Origin: Nocardia terrae
Lineage (GTDB): Bacteria > Actinomycetota > Actinomycetes > Mycobacteriales > Mycobacteriaceae
DNA: 64,000 nt
Direction of reading: 5' to 3'
Assembly (NCBI RefSeq): GCF_009760405.1
Contig: NZ_WRPP01000012.1
Coordinates: 124,001-188,000, forward strand
In this document: positions 49,786 through 58,997 of the stretch, in pieces
How the letters are laid out: every line of letters starts with the position of its first letter
How positions within the stretch are numbered: position 1 is the first letter of the stretch
Position numbers and translations under genes: made by a program
Notes under the pieces: generated by a model
Databases searched by the model: none
Told to the model about the DNA's origin: nothing
What the model saw: only the letters and a program-made list of their open reading frames with translations

Positions 49786-50658
49786 ATGTCCGAAGATCAC
49801 TCTGCCACCCCCGACGACGCCCGGCACGCCCAGGCCAATGCCCTCCTCGGGACCGTGGGAGTGACTCGCGCCCGCATCGACTCGCAGTCCAGCCAGCGGG
49901 CCAGCCGCAAGTGGTGGGACGCCGACGCCGAGGCATACCACGAGACGCACGCCGACTTCCTCGGCGTGGACTCCCCCGCCGGCGAGTTCGTGTGGTGCCC
50001 GGAGGGCTTGCACGAAGGTGACTGGCACCTGCTGGGAGATATAGAAGGAAAGCGGATCCTCGAGATCGGCTGCGGCTCGGCCCCCTGCTCGCGCTGGCTG
50101 GCTTCGCACGGTGCGAACCCCGTCGGCCTCGACATCTCCCGATCCATGCTCGAACGCGGCCGCGCCGCCATGGCCGCGGGCGGGCCGCGCGTTCCGCTCG
50201 TGCAGGCGGGTGCCGAGGAATTGCCCTTCGCCGACGAATCCTTCGATCTGGCCTGCTCGGCCTTCGGCGCGGTCCCCTTCGTCACCGACTCCGGTCAGGT
50301 CATGCGCGAGGTCCACCGGGTCCTCAAACCCGGCGGCCGCTGGGTCTTCTCCGTGAACCACCCCATGCGCTGGATCTTCCCCGACGATCCGGGCCCCGAC
50401 GGCCTGCGCGCCACCATCCCCTACTTCGACCGCACCCCGTACGTCGAAATGGACGCCGAGGGCGAACCCACCTACGTCGAACACCACCGCACCATCGGCG
50501 ACCGCGTCCGCGAAATCGTCGCCGCGGGCCTGACCCTCATCGACATCATCGAACCCGACTGGCCCGAATGGCTCGATCGCGAATGGGGCCAGTGGAGCCC
50601 CCTGCGCGGCGAGATCTTCCCCGGCACAGCCATTTTCGTGACCGAAAAAGCGAACTGA
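49786..50658 (+). CDS. Class I SAM-dependent methyltransferase
   Basis: A 290-aa methyltransferase. RILEIGCGSAPCSRWLAS is motif I, NPVGLDISRSMLERGR motif II, and EELPFADESFDLACSAFG plus VLKPGGRWVFSVNHPMRW the rest of the SAM fold. The N-terminal region QRASRKWWDADAEAYHETH is common in actinobacterial homologues beside rpsA/polA. The substrate is unknown. ATG at 49786. Divergent from rpsA, with about 290 bp in between. Confidence 0.9.
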   Translation: MSEDHSATPDDARHAQANALLGTVGVTRARIDSQSSQRASRKWWDADAEAYHETHADFLGVDSPAGEFVWCPEGLHEGDWHLLGDIEGKRILEIGCGSAPCSRWLASHGANPVGLDISRSMLERGRAAMAAGGPRVPLVQAGAEELPFADESFDLACSAFGAVPFVTDSGQVMREVHRVLKPGGRWVFSVNHPMRWIFPDDPGPDGLRATIPYFDRTPYVEMDAEGEPTYVEHHRTIGDRVREIVAAGLTLIDIIEPDWPEWLDREWGQWSPLRGEIFPGTAIFVTEKAN

Positions 50659-50697
50659 CAGCAACGACCGTACCCTCGTGGTGTTAGGGGGTACGGC

Positions 50698-52182
50698 GTG
50701 GAGGAGAGCCGGTTCGGCCGCTACCGGCTGCTGGGGGAACTCGGTGCGGGCGGGATGGGTCAGGTGTATCGGGCCTACGACACGGAGAAGAACCGAGTCG
50801 TGGCATTGAAGGTGTTGCCGCCGGGGTTGGCCCATGATCCGGTGTACCGGACCCGTTTTCGGCGGGAGGCGCAGGCCGCGGCTCGGTTGAACGAACCGCA
50901 CGTGATCCCGATTCACGACTACGGGGAGATCGAGGGGCGGCTGTTCCTCGATATGCGACTGGTCGAGGGCGTCGATCTCGCGAGCCGGTTGGCCACCGAC
51001 GGACCGCTTTCGGCAATGGTGGCGGTCTCGGTCGTCACGCAGGTCGCGGCCGCGCTGGATGCGGCCCATCGAGCGGGGCTGGTGCATCGGGATGTGAAAC
51101 CGTCCAACATCCTGACCACCACGGATGATTTCGCGTATTTGATCGATTTCGGCATCGCCCGGTCCGGCGACGACACCTCGGTCACCACCGGCGGCGCGGC
51201 CGTGGGCACGTTCACGTACATGGCTCCCGAGCGGCTCGAGCACGGCGACTGCGACGGACGCGCCGATGTCTACTCGCTGGCCTGCGTCCTGTTCGAATGC
51301 CTGACCGGTTCGAAGCCTTTCTCCGGAGCCAGTGTCGAGCGGCAGATCGCCGCGCACATCTCGGCCCCGCCGCCGCGGCCCTCCGCCGAGCGCGGATCGA
51401 TCCCGGCGGCCTTCGACTCGGTGACCGCGGGCGGCATGGCCAAGGACCCGGGTGCGCGCTTCCCGTCCGCCGGAGCCCTCGCCGCCGCCGCCCGGGCCGC
51501 GCTCACGGGCGAGGAGGCGCCGACCGCACCCGTGGTCGCCAACGGCGCTCCCGCGCAATCGAACCCGCCCCGCACCACGGAGTACACCGATCCGCCCCGG
51601 TCGGCGGAGACCGTGGTGTCCGTGCGGTTCGCCGAGCCGGATCCGGCGAGACGTTCGCTGCGCGCCCTGGTCTGGGCCGCCTCCATGGCGGTCGCCGCCA
51701 TCGTGGCGGTCACCCTGGTGACCGGACTGCTACGCCAGCCCGATAACCATTCGTCCAGCGCCGCACCGCATTCGGCGTCCGCCCTCACTTCGGCCACCAA
51801 GTCGGCGCCGACAGGCACCCCGGGACCGACCAGCCCGGTACCGATCCTTTCGACGCCGATCACCCCGGTGACGGAAAACGGCCTGTCGGATTACATCCGG
51901 CAGTACTACCAGTTGCTGCCGGGAAACACGCTCGGCACCTGGTGGTGGTTGACCGTCCGCTATCAGGGCGTTCTCGGCGGGTACGACGCATACCGGAACT
52001 ACTGGGGCACAGTCGATTCGGTGACGGTGCGGGACGTCAGCGCGGATGTGTCCGAACTGACCGTCACCTACCGGTTGACCCTGCACTTCACCGACGGGCG
52101 TTCTCAGACCGAGACGCGCAGGGCACAAGTGGTCGCCCTCGGCGGCGGGTATCTGATCGACAGTTCGGAAACGGTGTCGTGA
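50698..52182 (+). CDS. Transmembrane Ser/Thr protein kinase (PknB-like)
   Basis: A 494-aa receptor-like kinase. Kinase domain 8-270: glycine loop GAGGMGQV, catalytic K38, HRD at 130-132 (VHRDVKPSN), DFG at 150-152 and APERL. A Pro/Thr-rich linker precedes one membrane helix (about 325-345, ASMAVAAIVAVTLVTGLL). The extracytoplasmic domain of about 105 residues starts GLSDYIRQYYQLLPG and resembles the NTF2/SnoaL-like sensor of Nocardia kinases. There are no PASTA repeats. GTG at 50698 behind GGGGG. The ligand and targets are unknown. Confidence 0.92.
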   Translation: MEESRFGRYRLLGELGAGGMGQVYRAYDTEKNRVVALKVLPPGLAHDPVYRTRFRREAQAAARLNEPHVIPIHDYGEIEGRLFLDMRLVEGVDLASRLATDGPLSAMVAVSVVTQVAAALDAAHRAGLVHRDVKPSNILTTTDDFAYLIDFGIARSGDDTSVTTGGAAVGTFTYMAPERLEHGDCDGRADVYSLACVLFECLTGSKPFSGASVERQIAAHISAPPPRPSAERGSIPAAFDSVTAGGMAKDPGARFPSAGALAAAARAALTGEEAPTAPVVANGAPAQSNPPRTTEYTDPPRSAETVVSVRFAEPDPARRSLRALVWAASMAVAAIVAVTLVTGLLRQPDNHSSSAAPHSASALTSATKSAPTGTPGPTSPVPILSTPITPVTENGLSDYIRQYYQLLPGNTLGTWWWLTVRYQGVLGGYDAYRNYWGTVDSVTVRDVSADVSELTVTYRLTLHFTDGRSQTETRRAQVVALGGGYLIDSSETVS

Positions 52183-52302
52183 CATGGCTTCGGCCGTATC
52201 CTCGACGACGTGAGGTCCCAGTGGGGCCGAATATGAGAGCTCGTGACGCGTCCGGACGGTCGTCTCACGGGCTCTTCGCCTGTCACGCCCGAGATACCGA
52301 TA

Positions 52303-52333
52303 GCGCCGCCCGGCCGATATCGGCGGGCGGCGC
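52303..52333 (-). terminator. Hairpin after the SPFH-RHH operon
   Basis: GCGCCGCCCG (52303-52312) pairs with CGGGCGGCGC (52324-52333), and the inner CCGATATCGG is itself a palindrome. It begins 4 bp after the stop codon of the small RHH gene, as expected for an operon terminator. Confidence 0.8.
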
Positions 52334-52337
52334 AGGG

Positions 52338-52496
52338 CTATTTCGGTTCGCGGCCAACGTGTTTGAGGGCCATCCTGAGCGCGTACTCGATTTGGGCGTT
52401 GATGCTGCGGAGGTCGTCGGCGGCCCATTTGGCGATGGCGTCGTGGACCGCCGGGTCGAGCCGGAGCAGCACCTTTTTCGGCTCGCGCTTGACCAT
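52338..52496 (-). CDS. Ribbon-helix-helix (Arc-like) DNA-binding protein
   Basis: A 52-aa protein beginning [19 protein letters not shown] and continuing with an Arc-type helix region (AIAKWAADDLRSINAQIEYAL). The strand KKVLLRLDP followed by two helices is the RHH fold of Arc/MetJ-type repressors. Its ATG shares the A of the SPFH stop TGA (TGATG), so the two genes are translationally coupled. RHH proteins often autoregulate their operon; Arc-like partners of SPFH genes are common in actinobacteria. No toxin gene is present beside it. Confidence 0.82.
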   Translation of the reverse strand: MVKREPKKVLLRLDPAVHDAIAKWAADDLRSINAQIEYALRMALKHVGREPK

Positions 52497-53377
52497 CAGG
52501 CGTAGAGGGAGCCGGCGTTGACGATCGGGGAGGCGGCACGGTCGCCGCAGAGGACGACGAGCAGGTTGGAGACCATTGCGGCTTTGCGCTCCTCATCGAG
52601 TTCGACCACGCCCTGCTCGGCGAGTCGATCCAGGGCCATGCCGACCATACCGACCGCGCCTTCCACGATGCGGCTGCGGGCGGCGACCACCTGGGCGGCC
52701 TGCTGGCGGACCAGCATGGCCTGGGCGATCTCCGGGGCGTAGGCGAGGTGGGTGATGCGGGCCTCGATGATCTCGATGCCGGCCAGTTCGGTGCGGTCGC
52801 GCAGTTCGGCGGTGAGCTCGCCCGCCACCTCGGCGCCGTCGCGCAGGCTGGCGACGCTCGAGTCGTCGGCCTGGTAGGGGTGGGTGGTGGCCAGGTGCCG
52901 GACGGCGGTCTCGGACTGGGTCTGCACGAAGTCCTCGTAGTCGTCGACCGCGAAGGCGGCCTTGTAGCTGTCGACCACCTTGTAGACGACCACGGCCGCG
53001 ATCTCGACCGGGTTGCCGTCGAGGTCGTTGACCTTCAGCTTCTGGGTCTCGAAGTTGCGGACGCGCAGCGAGATGCCGCGACGGCTGGACAGCGGCGTGA
53101 CCCAGTGGAAGCCCGCCTCGCTGACCGAGCCGATGTAGCGGCCGAAGAACTGGATCACCTTGGCCTGGTTGGGATTCACGGTGACCAGGCCGCTGATCAC
53201 CAGTACGGTGGCAAGGATGGTCACCGCCAGCAGGATGCCGAGGGCGGTCGAGGAGCCCTCGTGGTGATCGGCCCGGCTGTTGAGCCCGTGCGCCTCCGCC
53301 GCGATCGCGATGACCAGCAGTACCAGCACCGCCAGCATGAGGAATCCGTTCAGCCGGAAGGCTCGACGCAACTCCAT
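52496..53377 (-). CDS. SPFH/band 7 (stomatin-like) membrane protein
   Basis: A 293-aa membrane-scaffold protein. Two N-terminal hydrophobic segments ([17 protein letters not shown] and [20 protein letters not shown]) precede the band 7 domain, [24 protein letters not shown] ... [21 protein letters not shown], and a coiled region [27 protein letters not shown]. Such proteins form oligomers in membrane microdomains. ATG at 53377 with AGGAGAG 4 nt upstream. It overlaps the RHH gene by one base. No NfeD protein is seen. Confidence 0.92.
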   Translation of the reverse strand: MELRRAFRLNGFLMLAVLVLLVIAIAAEAHGLNSRADHHEGSSTALGILLAVTILATVLVISGLVTVNPNQAKVIQFFGRYIGSVSEAGFHWVTPLSSRRGISLRVRNFETQKLKVNDLDGNPVEIAAVVVYKVVDSYKAAFAVDDYEDFVQTQSETAVRHLATTHPYQADDSSVASLRDGAEVAGELTAELRDRTELAGIEIIEARITHLAYAPEIAQAMLVRQQAAQVVAARSRIVEGAVGMVGMALDRLAEQGVVELDEERKAAMVSNLLVVLCGDRAASPIVNAGSLYA

Positions 53378-53506
53378 GACACTCTCCTAGTATCGAAGTG
53401 ATATCACGACGATAGCGCTCGGCGGCGGCCGCGACAAGCATGAAAAGCAGCTCGCCCCGCCGCACGAGCAGTGCGGCGGGGCACGGAGCCGTTGACCCCG
53501 ACAGGG

Positions 53507-54871
53507 TCAGTTCGGACGGATATTGCGGTTGTTGCGGAACAGGTTGGCCGGGTCGTACTTCGCCTTCAGACCCGCCAGGCGGGCGTAGGTCTCCGGGCTG
53601 TATCCACCCCGGGTCTGCTCCTCACCGGCCTGGTCGCCGCCGCCGTACAGGAAGTTCAGGTTGTGCCCCAAGGTCCAGGGCTGCAATGTCTTCCGCACCA
53701 GCGCCAGCTGGTCGCGGACCTGTTCGGCATTGTCGGGCCGCGGCATGGCCAGCACCCGGGCGATGTACTCGGCCCCGCGGTGATCCATCGAGATGCCGTT
53801 CGGGCCCGGACGTCCCAGCGCACCACCCAGGTGCCGGAATCCGGCGACGGTCGGCACCGCCGCATCGGGACCGGTGATCTCCAGGAAGGCGTCGGTGGCC
53901 TCGGCGGGTAGTTCCGACAGCAGCGCGTTGGTGGCGATGTAGGCGTGCGGCTGGTCCGGATCCCGGTAGATGGCATGGCTTTCCGAGTACGGCATCATCC
54001 GCAGGTCGTCGGCCATGCGCGGACCGACCGCCCGCAGCGGCTCGACCAGCCGCTCGCCCTCCTCCTCGGACCCGGTGAAGGCGATATTGACGGTCGCCAC
54101 GTACCGCCCGCGCAGGTGCTCGGGCAGCTGCGGGATGTCGGGGAAGGTCAGCATGGTGATAGCCGAGGTGACGGTCTCGGGCACGGACTGGGTCCACAGC
54201 CGCCACGCCTCCAGCGCGGGCGCGACCAGCCGGGTGTCGAACTGCAGCTGGCCACCGTAAACCTGTGTCACCGGCAGCAATTCGATGTCCAGCGCGGTGA
54301 CGACACCGAAGTTGCCGCCGCTGCCGAGCACGGCGCCGAACAACTCGTCGCCCGGGGTCAGGCGGCGCAGCCGGCCGTCGGCGGTGACCATCTCGATGCC
54401 GCGCACGTACTCCGCGGCGTACCCGTACTCGCGGGCCAGGATGCCCACGCCGCCGCCCAGGATGTACCCGACCACGCCGACCGACAGCGAGGATCCGTGC
54501 AGCGGGCCCAGCCCGTGCGCGGCGGCCGCGTCGATCAGGGCGCCGGCCTTGACGCCCGCGCCGATCCGGGCGATCCGCGTCTCGGCGTCGATCCGAATGT
54601 CGGTCAGGCGGCCGGTGTTGATGAGCACGCCGCCGTCGGTGGCGACCGACAGACCGTGCCCGGTGTTCTGCACGGCGATCGGAAGGCCGTGGCGCGCCGC
54701 GTATTCCACGGCGGCACGGACGTCCTCGGTGTGGGCCGCGCCGACGACCACGGCCGGGCGGTGCGTGTAAGCGGTTTGGAATCCGGCGATTTCGGCGTCG
54801 TAGCCGGTGTCGCCCGGCTGGAAGACGGGGCCGGTGGTGGTGGGGATTTCGGTGATCTCTGTCTTCGTCAT
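53507..54871 (-). CDS. FAD-linked oxidoreductase, berberine-bridge (BBE) type
   Basis: A 454-aa flavoprotein. The FAD-binding PCMH domain contains HRPAVVVGAAHTEDVRAAV and QNTGHGLSV, where His carries covalent FAD in the family, followed by GYILGGGVGILAREYG. The C-terminal BBE motif is LNFLYGGGDQAGEEQTRGGY, ending KYDPANLFRNNRNI. The second, Cys-linked FAD bond of plant enzymes is not evident. Such enzymes oxidise sugars, alkaloids or polyketides. ATG at 54871. Divergent from a LysR gene that probably controls it. Confidence 0.9.
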   Translation of the reverse strand: MTKTEITEIPTTTGPVFQPGDTGYDAEIAGFQTAYTHRPAVVVGAAHTEDVRAAVEYAARHGLPIAVQNTGHGLSVATDGGVLINTGRLTDIRIDAETRIARIGAGVKAGALIDAAAAHGLGPLHGSSLSVGVVGYILGGGVGILAREYGYAAEYVRGIEMVTADGRLRRLTPGDELFGAVLGSGGNFGVVTALDIELLPVTQVYGGQLQFDTRLVAPALEAWRLWTQSVPETVTSAITMLTFPDIPQLPEHLRGRYVATVNIAFTGSEEEGERLVEPLRAVGPRMADDLRMMPYSESHAIYRDPDQPHAYIATNALLSELPAEATDAFLEITGPDAAVPTVAGFRHLGGALGRPGPNGISMDHRGAEYIARVLAMPRPDNAEQVRDQLALVRKTLQPWTLGHNLNFLYGGGDQAGEEQTRGGYSPETYARLAGLKAKYDPANLFRNNRNIRPN

Positions 54872-54910
54872 GACAATGACTCTGCCCGGGTTCAATCCAG
54901 AACTCCAACA

Positions 54911-54938
54911 GATAGTTTTTCTTGTAGCTAGAATTATC
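54911..54938. promoter_or_regulatory. Interrupted palindrome in the BBE/LysR gap
   Basis: GATAGTT (54911-54917) and AATTATC (54932-54938) pair at 6 of 7 positions around a 14-nt AT-rich spacer. It lies a few bases upstream of the LysR start in a markedly AT-rich 70-bp gap, the usual place for a LysR operator. Confidence 0.5.
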
Positions 54939-54942
54939 AGTT

Positions 54943-55866
54943 ATGGAACTGCGTCAGCTGCGGTACTTCGTCACGGTCGCCGAGGAGGCCAACTTCACCC
55001 GGGCGGCCGCTCGCCTGCACCTGGCCCAGCCCGGGCTCAGCGCACAGATCCGGCAGCTGGAACACGAACTGGGACAACCACTTCTGGACCGGACGAGCCG
55101 CTCGGTCACCCTCACCCCGGTCGGCGAAGCCGTGCTGCCGCTGGCCCGCGCGACCCTCGACCAGGTCGAGCGCATCACCCACACCGTGGATGAGTTCACC
55201 GGCCTGCTGCGCGGACACGTGCGGGTCGGGCTGATCGCCGGGGCCGCACTCGAGGAGATCGACATCGCGCAGGTGCTGGCCGATTTCCACCGCGATCACC
55301 CGCAGATCGGCATCTCGCTCACCGAGGACACCTCCGACTCGATGCACGCCGCGCTCCGCCGGGGCGAGCTGGATATCGGGGTCCTCAGCATCGCCGGCAG
55401 CCTGGATCCCGGCATCGACAGCGAAACCGTCTACGACAGCGCCATTGTCGCCGCGGTCGCGGCCGGGGCCACGGGCTTCGGCGAACGAGTCACGGTGGCC
55501 GAGCTGTGCGAGCATCCCCTGATCTGCCTGCCGCGCGGCACCGGCCTGCGCGGACTGCTCGAAAACGCCTGCACCGAAGCCGGTCTCGTGCCCGACGTGG
55601 CCTTCGAGGCTGCCTCTCCCCCGCTGCTCATCAAGCTGGCCGCGCACGAGTTGGGGGTGGCCGTGATCCCGCGCATTCCCGCCGAGGAGGCGGCCGCACT
55701 GGGCGTGCGCACTCTCGAGATCGATCCGCAGATGCGGGGCCGCCTGGTGCTGGCCTGGAATACCGAGCGACCGGTGAGCCCGGCAGCGAAGGTCCTGCTC
55801 GGTCAGCTCCGGATCGCGCTGTCACGCTGGAAGGATCCGGCGCCGATGTTCACCCGGACCCGCTAG
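54943..55866 (+). CDS. LysR-type transcriptional regulator
   Basis: A 307-aa LysR protein. The HTH is at residues 1-60 (MELRQLRYFVTVAEEANFTRAAARLHLAQPGLSAQIRQLE-type pattern, seen directly) and the two-lobed effector domain follows (RGHVRVGLIAGAALEEIDIA, LDIGVLSIAG, PLICLPRGTGLRGLLE). ATG at 54943 lies 71 bp from the divergent BBE oxidoreductase, the classic LysR arrangement, so it probably activates that gene when its substrate or product binds. Confidence 0.93.
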   Translation: MELRQLRYFVTVAEEANFTRAAARLHLAQPGLSAQIRQLEHELGQPLLDRTSRSVTLTPVGEAVLPLARATLDQVERITHTVDEFTGLLRGHVRVGLIAGAALEEIDIAQVLADFHRDHPQIGISLTEDTSDSMHAALRRGELDIGVLSIAGSLDPGIDSETVYDSAIVAAVAAGATGFGERVTVAELCEHPLICLPRGTGLRGLLENACTEAGLVPDVAFEAASPPLLIKLAAHELGVAVIPRIPAEEAAALGVRTLEIDPQMRGRLVLAWNTERPVSPAAKVLLGQLRIALSRWKDPAPMFTRTR

Positions 55867-55942
55867 CAAACGCGAGACACCTCGCGTCATTACCTAAACT
55901 TCCCTATTGCAGGGATAGATAGGGATGTTTAAGGTAGTTTTC

Positions 55943-56374
55943 GTGACAGAACGTCTGTACTCCGTCGACGAGGTCGCCGAACGCCTCGGTCTGCACGTCC
56001 GCACCGTCCGCGGCTACGTGCGCGACGGCAAGCTCCCCGCCACCCGCATCGGCAAGCAATACCGCATCACGCGGGCCGATCTGGAAGCCTTCACCGGCCA
56101 CCCGGCACCCGACAGCCTCCGTGAATCGGTTGCCCGGCAACGCCATTCGGAGGCGTCGAGCATCATCGAGATCGATGCCGTCGATCCCGGCACCGCCGAC
56201 CGCGTCAGCAGCCTGCTGACCGGCGCGGCGGGCGCCCGGGGCGCGGCGGCACAACCCTTGCGGGTGCAGACCCTCTACGACCGTGAACGTGCCCGCATGA
56301 AGGTCATTCTCGTCGGCGGCCTGGGCGATACCGCCCGGCTGCTCGAATATCTGGAAGGAGTGCTCGCGTCGTGA
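55943..56374 (+). CDS. Excisionase/MerR-like DNA-binding protein
   Basis: A 143-aa protein. TERLYSVDEVAERLGLHVRT, then VRGYVRDGKLPATRIGKQYR and ITRADLEAFTG, is a winged HTH of the HTH_17/excisionase (BldC-like) type. The C-terminal 80 residues (SIIEIDAVDPGTADRVSSLL ... ERARMKVILVGGLGDTARLL) form a family-specific domain. GTG at 55943 with AAGG upstream is preferred; an ATG at 55925 sits inside the CCCTAT/ATAGGG inverted repeat (55905-55922) that could be its own operator. The stop overlaps the start of the hydrolase gene in GTGA. Despite the name it is probably a regulator, as no integrase is near. Confidence 0.82.
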   Translation: MTERLYSVDEVAERLGLHVRTVRGYVRDGKLPATRIGKQYRITRADLEAFTGHPAPDSLRESVARQRHSEASSIIEIDAVDPGTADRVSSLLTGAAGARGAAAQPLRVQTLYDRERARMKVILVGGLGDTARLLEYLEGVLAS

Positions 56375-57207
56375 ACGCGATCTACAAGTCCGAGGCGGGC
56401 CGCGAGGCCATCCAGGCCCGCTACCGGGAGATCCTGCGGCAGTGGCCGGTTCCCGCCGAACAGCTGCACATTCCGACCGGCGAGGGCGACACCTTCGTCG
56501 TCGCCTCCGGTCCGCAGGACGCCCCGCCCGTCGTCCTGCTGCACGGCTCCGGCTCCAACGCCTCGAGCTGGCGCGGCGATATCGCCTCGTGGGCAAAGGA
56601 TTTCCGCGTCTACGCGGTGGACATGCCGGGCGAACCCGGTGGCAGCGCCGAATCGCGCCCGGTCCTCGGCTCCGATGCCCTCGCCAAGTGGCTGGACGAT
56701 GTCCTTGCGGGACTGAACCTTTCGTCGGCAGCCTTCGTCGGGATGTCCCTGGGCGGTTGGATCGCACTGGATTACGCCGTCCGCCGCCCCGACCGCGTCT
56801 CGAAGCTCGCCCTGTACTGCCCCGGCGGCATCGGCAAGCAGCGCTTCGGCTGGATCTTCAAGAACCTGCTCGACCACCTGTTCAGCAACCACGACCTGCG
56901 CCGCTCGGCGGCCATCGTCACCGGCCTGAACCTCACCGACCACGCCGAGATCCTCGACGACGTGGCCCTGACCTTCACCCACTTCAACCCGCGCACCGGC
57001 AAGCTGCCGATCTTCACCGACGCCGAACTGCGCACCCTGACGATGCCCGTCCTGGTACTCGCCGGCGAGGACGACGCCATGTTCAAGTCCGCCGAAACCG
57101 CCCGCCGCGCAGAACAACTCATGCCGAACGCGACGGTGCGGATCCTGCCCGGCGTCGGTCACGCCATTCTCGGCCAGACCGACGCCGTGCTGGATTTCCT
57201 GCGCTAG
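56371..57207 (+). CDS. Alpha/beta hydrolase
   Basis: A 278-aa alpha/beta hydrolase. [18 protein letters not shown] is the oxyanion region, [15 protein letters not shown] has the nucleophile Ser, [10 protein letters not shown] the Asp and [11 protein letters not shown] the His. It resembles carboxylesterases and haloperoxidase-like lactonases; substrate unknown. The GTG start overlaps the previous stop (GTGA), so translation is coupled to the DNA-binding protein, which may regulate in response to the same compound. It overlaps the stop of the convergent ABC gene in CTAG. Confidence 0.9.
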   Translation: MNAIYKSEAGREAIQARYREILRQWPVPAEQLHIPTGEGDTFVVASGPQDAPPVVLLHGSGSNASSWRGDIASWAKDFRVYAVDMPGEPGGSAESRPVLGSDALAKWLDDVLAGLNLSSAAFVGMSLGGWIALDYAVRRPDRVSKLALYCPGGIGKQRFGWIFKNLLDHLFSNHDLRRSAAIVTGLNLTDHAEILDDVALTFTHFNPRTGKLPIFTDAELRTLTMPVLVLAGEDDAMFKSAETARRAEQLMPNATVRILPGVGHAILGQTDAVLDFLR

Positions 57208-58040
57208 AGGATGCGGGAGAGGAAGGCCTTGGTGCGGTCGTGCTGGGGGTTGGCCAGAACCTCGCGGGGGTCGCCCGCCTCCACCACGACACCGCCGTCC
57301 ATGAAGACCAGCTGATCGGCCACCTCACGGGCGAAGCCCATCTCGTGGGTCACCACCACCATGGTCATGCCCGAGGCGGCGAGTTCGCGCATGACGCCGA
57401 GAACCTCGCCGACCAGCTCCGGGTCGAGCGCCGAGGTGGGCTCGTCGAAGAGCATCAGCTTGGGGTCCATGGCCAGCGCCCGCGCGATTGCCACGCGCTG
57501 CTGCTGCCCGCCGGACAGCTGGGCGGGGTAGGCATGGGCCTTGTCCGCCAGGCCGACTCGGTCCAGCAGCTCCTTGGCCCGGGCGAGGGCGGTCGCCTTG
57601 GCGATCTTCTTGACCTGGGTCGGCGCTTCGATCACATTCTCCAGCACGGTCCGGTGCGGGAACAGATTGAAATGCTGGAACACCATGCCGATATCGCGGC
57701 GCTGCTTGGCGGCGTCGCGCGGGCTCATCTCGTAGAGCTTGCCGTTGCGCTCGTTGTAGCCGACCAGTTCGCCGTCCACGTACAGCCGTCCGGCGTTCAC
57801 CTGCTCGAGGTGGTTGATGCAGCGCAGGAAGGTGGACTTGCCGGAACCGGACGGGCCGATCAGGCACAGCACCTCACCGCGCTTCACCTCGAGAGTGATG
57901 CCCTTGAGCACCTGCAGCGCACCGAAGTTCTTGCACACCCGCTCCGCCCGCACCATCGGTACATCGGAGTGCGGCCGAGCGTCTTCGACCAGCGGCGTCT
58001 TGGAGAACGTCATCGAGTCCTCGGACATATCAGCGTTCAC
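57204..58040 (-). CDS. Polar amino-acid ABC transporter, ATP-binding protein
   Basis: A 278-aa GlnQ/HisP-like ATPase. Walker [15 protein letters not shown]-loop [17 protein letters not shown], signature [15 protein letters not shown], Walker [15 protein letters not shown] and H-loop [10 protein letters not shown] are all present. It powers import with the permease directly upstream. The GTG at 58040 follows the permease stop without a gap; an ATG at 58028 is an alternative. Last gene of a substrate-binding protein - permease - ATPase operon. Confidence 0.93.
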   Translation of the reverse strand: MNADMSEDSMTFSKTPLVEDARPHSDVPMVRAERVCKNFGALQVLKGITLEVKRGEVLCLIGPSGSGKSTFLRCINHLEQVNAGRLYVDGELVGYNERNGKLYEMSPRDAAKQRRDIGMVFQHFNLFPHRTVLENVIEAPTQVKKIAKATALARAKELLDRVGLADKAHAYPAQLSGGQQQRVAIARALAMDPKLMLFDEPTSALDPELVGEVLGVMRELAASGMTMVVVTHEMGFAREVADQLVFMDGGVVVEAGDPREVLANPQHDRTKAFLSRIL

Positions 58041-58991
58041 CTATCCCGTTCCGCCGGCGACCTGCGCTGCGGCCAAGGCGCGCAACTGCTTCGCGGTCAG
58101 CTGCCGTGACGAACCCCGCGAGTAGTACTTCTCCAGGTAGTACTGGCCGATCATGAGCACGCTCGTGATGAGCAGGTACCAGGTGGCCGCCACCAGCAGC
58201 AGCGGGATCGGCTGGAAGTTGATGCTGTAGATGTCGCGCGCCCGGCCGTAGAGGTCGGTGGTCAGCGGGATGGCCGTCACCAGCGAGGTGGTCTTCAGCA
58301 TGGAGATCAGCTCGTTGCCGGTCGGCGGAATGATCACCCGCATGGCCTGCGGCAGCACGGTGCGGGTCATGGTCTGCATCCACGACATGCCCAGCGCCAC
58401 CGATGCCTCGCGCTGCCCGTCACCCACGGAATTGATTCCGGCACGGACGATCTCGGCCATGTAGGCGGCCTCGTTGAGGCCCAGGCCGATCATGGCGAAG
58501 AAGAACGGCGCCGACCAGTGCTGCACATCGAAGTGCGTGAACGACGGCCCGAACGGCACGCCCACCGTGATCGTCTTGTACAGCGACGGGAACAGGCCCC
58601 AGAACACCAACTGCACATAGACCGGGGTCCCGCGGAAGATCCACAGGTAGGCCCACGCCACCGACCGCAGCACCGGGTTCGGCGACAGCCGCATGACCGC
58701 CAGCAGTACGCCCAGCACGACGCCGATGATCATGGCCAGCACGGTGAGTTCCAGAGTCACCAACGCGCCCTGGGCGATTCGCTTGTCACCCAGGTACTTG
58801 AAGTAGGTGTCCCAGTGGTACGCGTCGTTGGTCTTGGCGCCCCAGAGGAACAGGCCCAGGGCGATCAGGATGATCGCGGCGGCGATCCACCGGCCCGGCC
58901 GTCGCAGCGGAATCGCTTTGATCGGCTCGGGCTCGGTGTTCGCGACCGCCGTCGCAGCCGAAGCTGCGGAAGAGGTCTCGTCCTGCGACAT
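58041..58991 (-). CDS. Polar amino-acid ABC transporter, permease
   Basis: A 316-aa HisM/GlnP-type permease with an N-terminal cytoplasmic extension of about 35 residues and five or six helices. The EAA loop, which contacts the ATPase, reads REASVALGMSWMQTMTRTVLPQA. FRGTPVYVQLVFWGLFPS is typical of the family. ATG at 58991, 6 nt after the binding-protein stop. The C-terminal tail is Gln/Ala-rich. Only one permease gene is present, so it probably works as a homodimer. Confidence 0.93.
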   Translation of the reverse strand: MSQDETSSAASAATAVANTEPEPIKAIPLRRPGRWIAAAIILIALGLFLWGAKTNDAYHWDTYFKYLGDKRIAQGALVTLELTVLAMIIGVVLGVLLAVMRLSPNPVLRSVAWAYLWIFRGTPVYVQLVFWGLFPSLYKTITVGVPFGPSFTHFDVQHWSAPFFFAMIGLGLNEAAYMAEIVRAGINSVGDGQREASVALGMSWMQTMTRTVLPQAMRVIIPPTGNELISMLKTTSLVTAIPLTTDLYGRARDIYSINFQPIPLLLVAATWYLLITSVLMIGQYYLEKYYSRGSSRQLTAKQLRALAAAQVAGGTG

Positions 58992-58997
58992 AACGAC

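Noticed and set aside
52338-52496. RHH protein considered as an antitoxin
   Set aside because: No toxin-like gene follows or precedes; the partner is an SPFH protein.
55943-56374. Excisionase-like protein taken as a sign of a prophage or integrated element
   Set aside because: No integrase, attachment repeats or phage genes are near, and the fold is widespread in chromosomal regulators.
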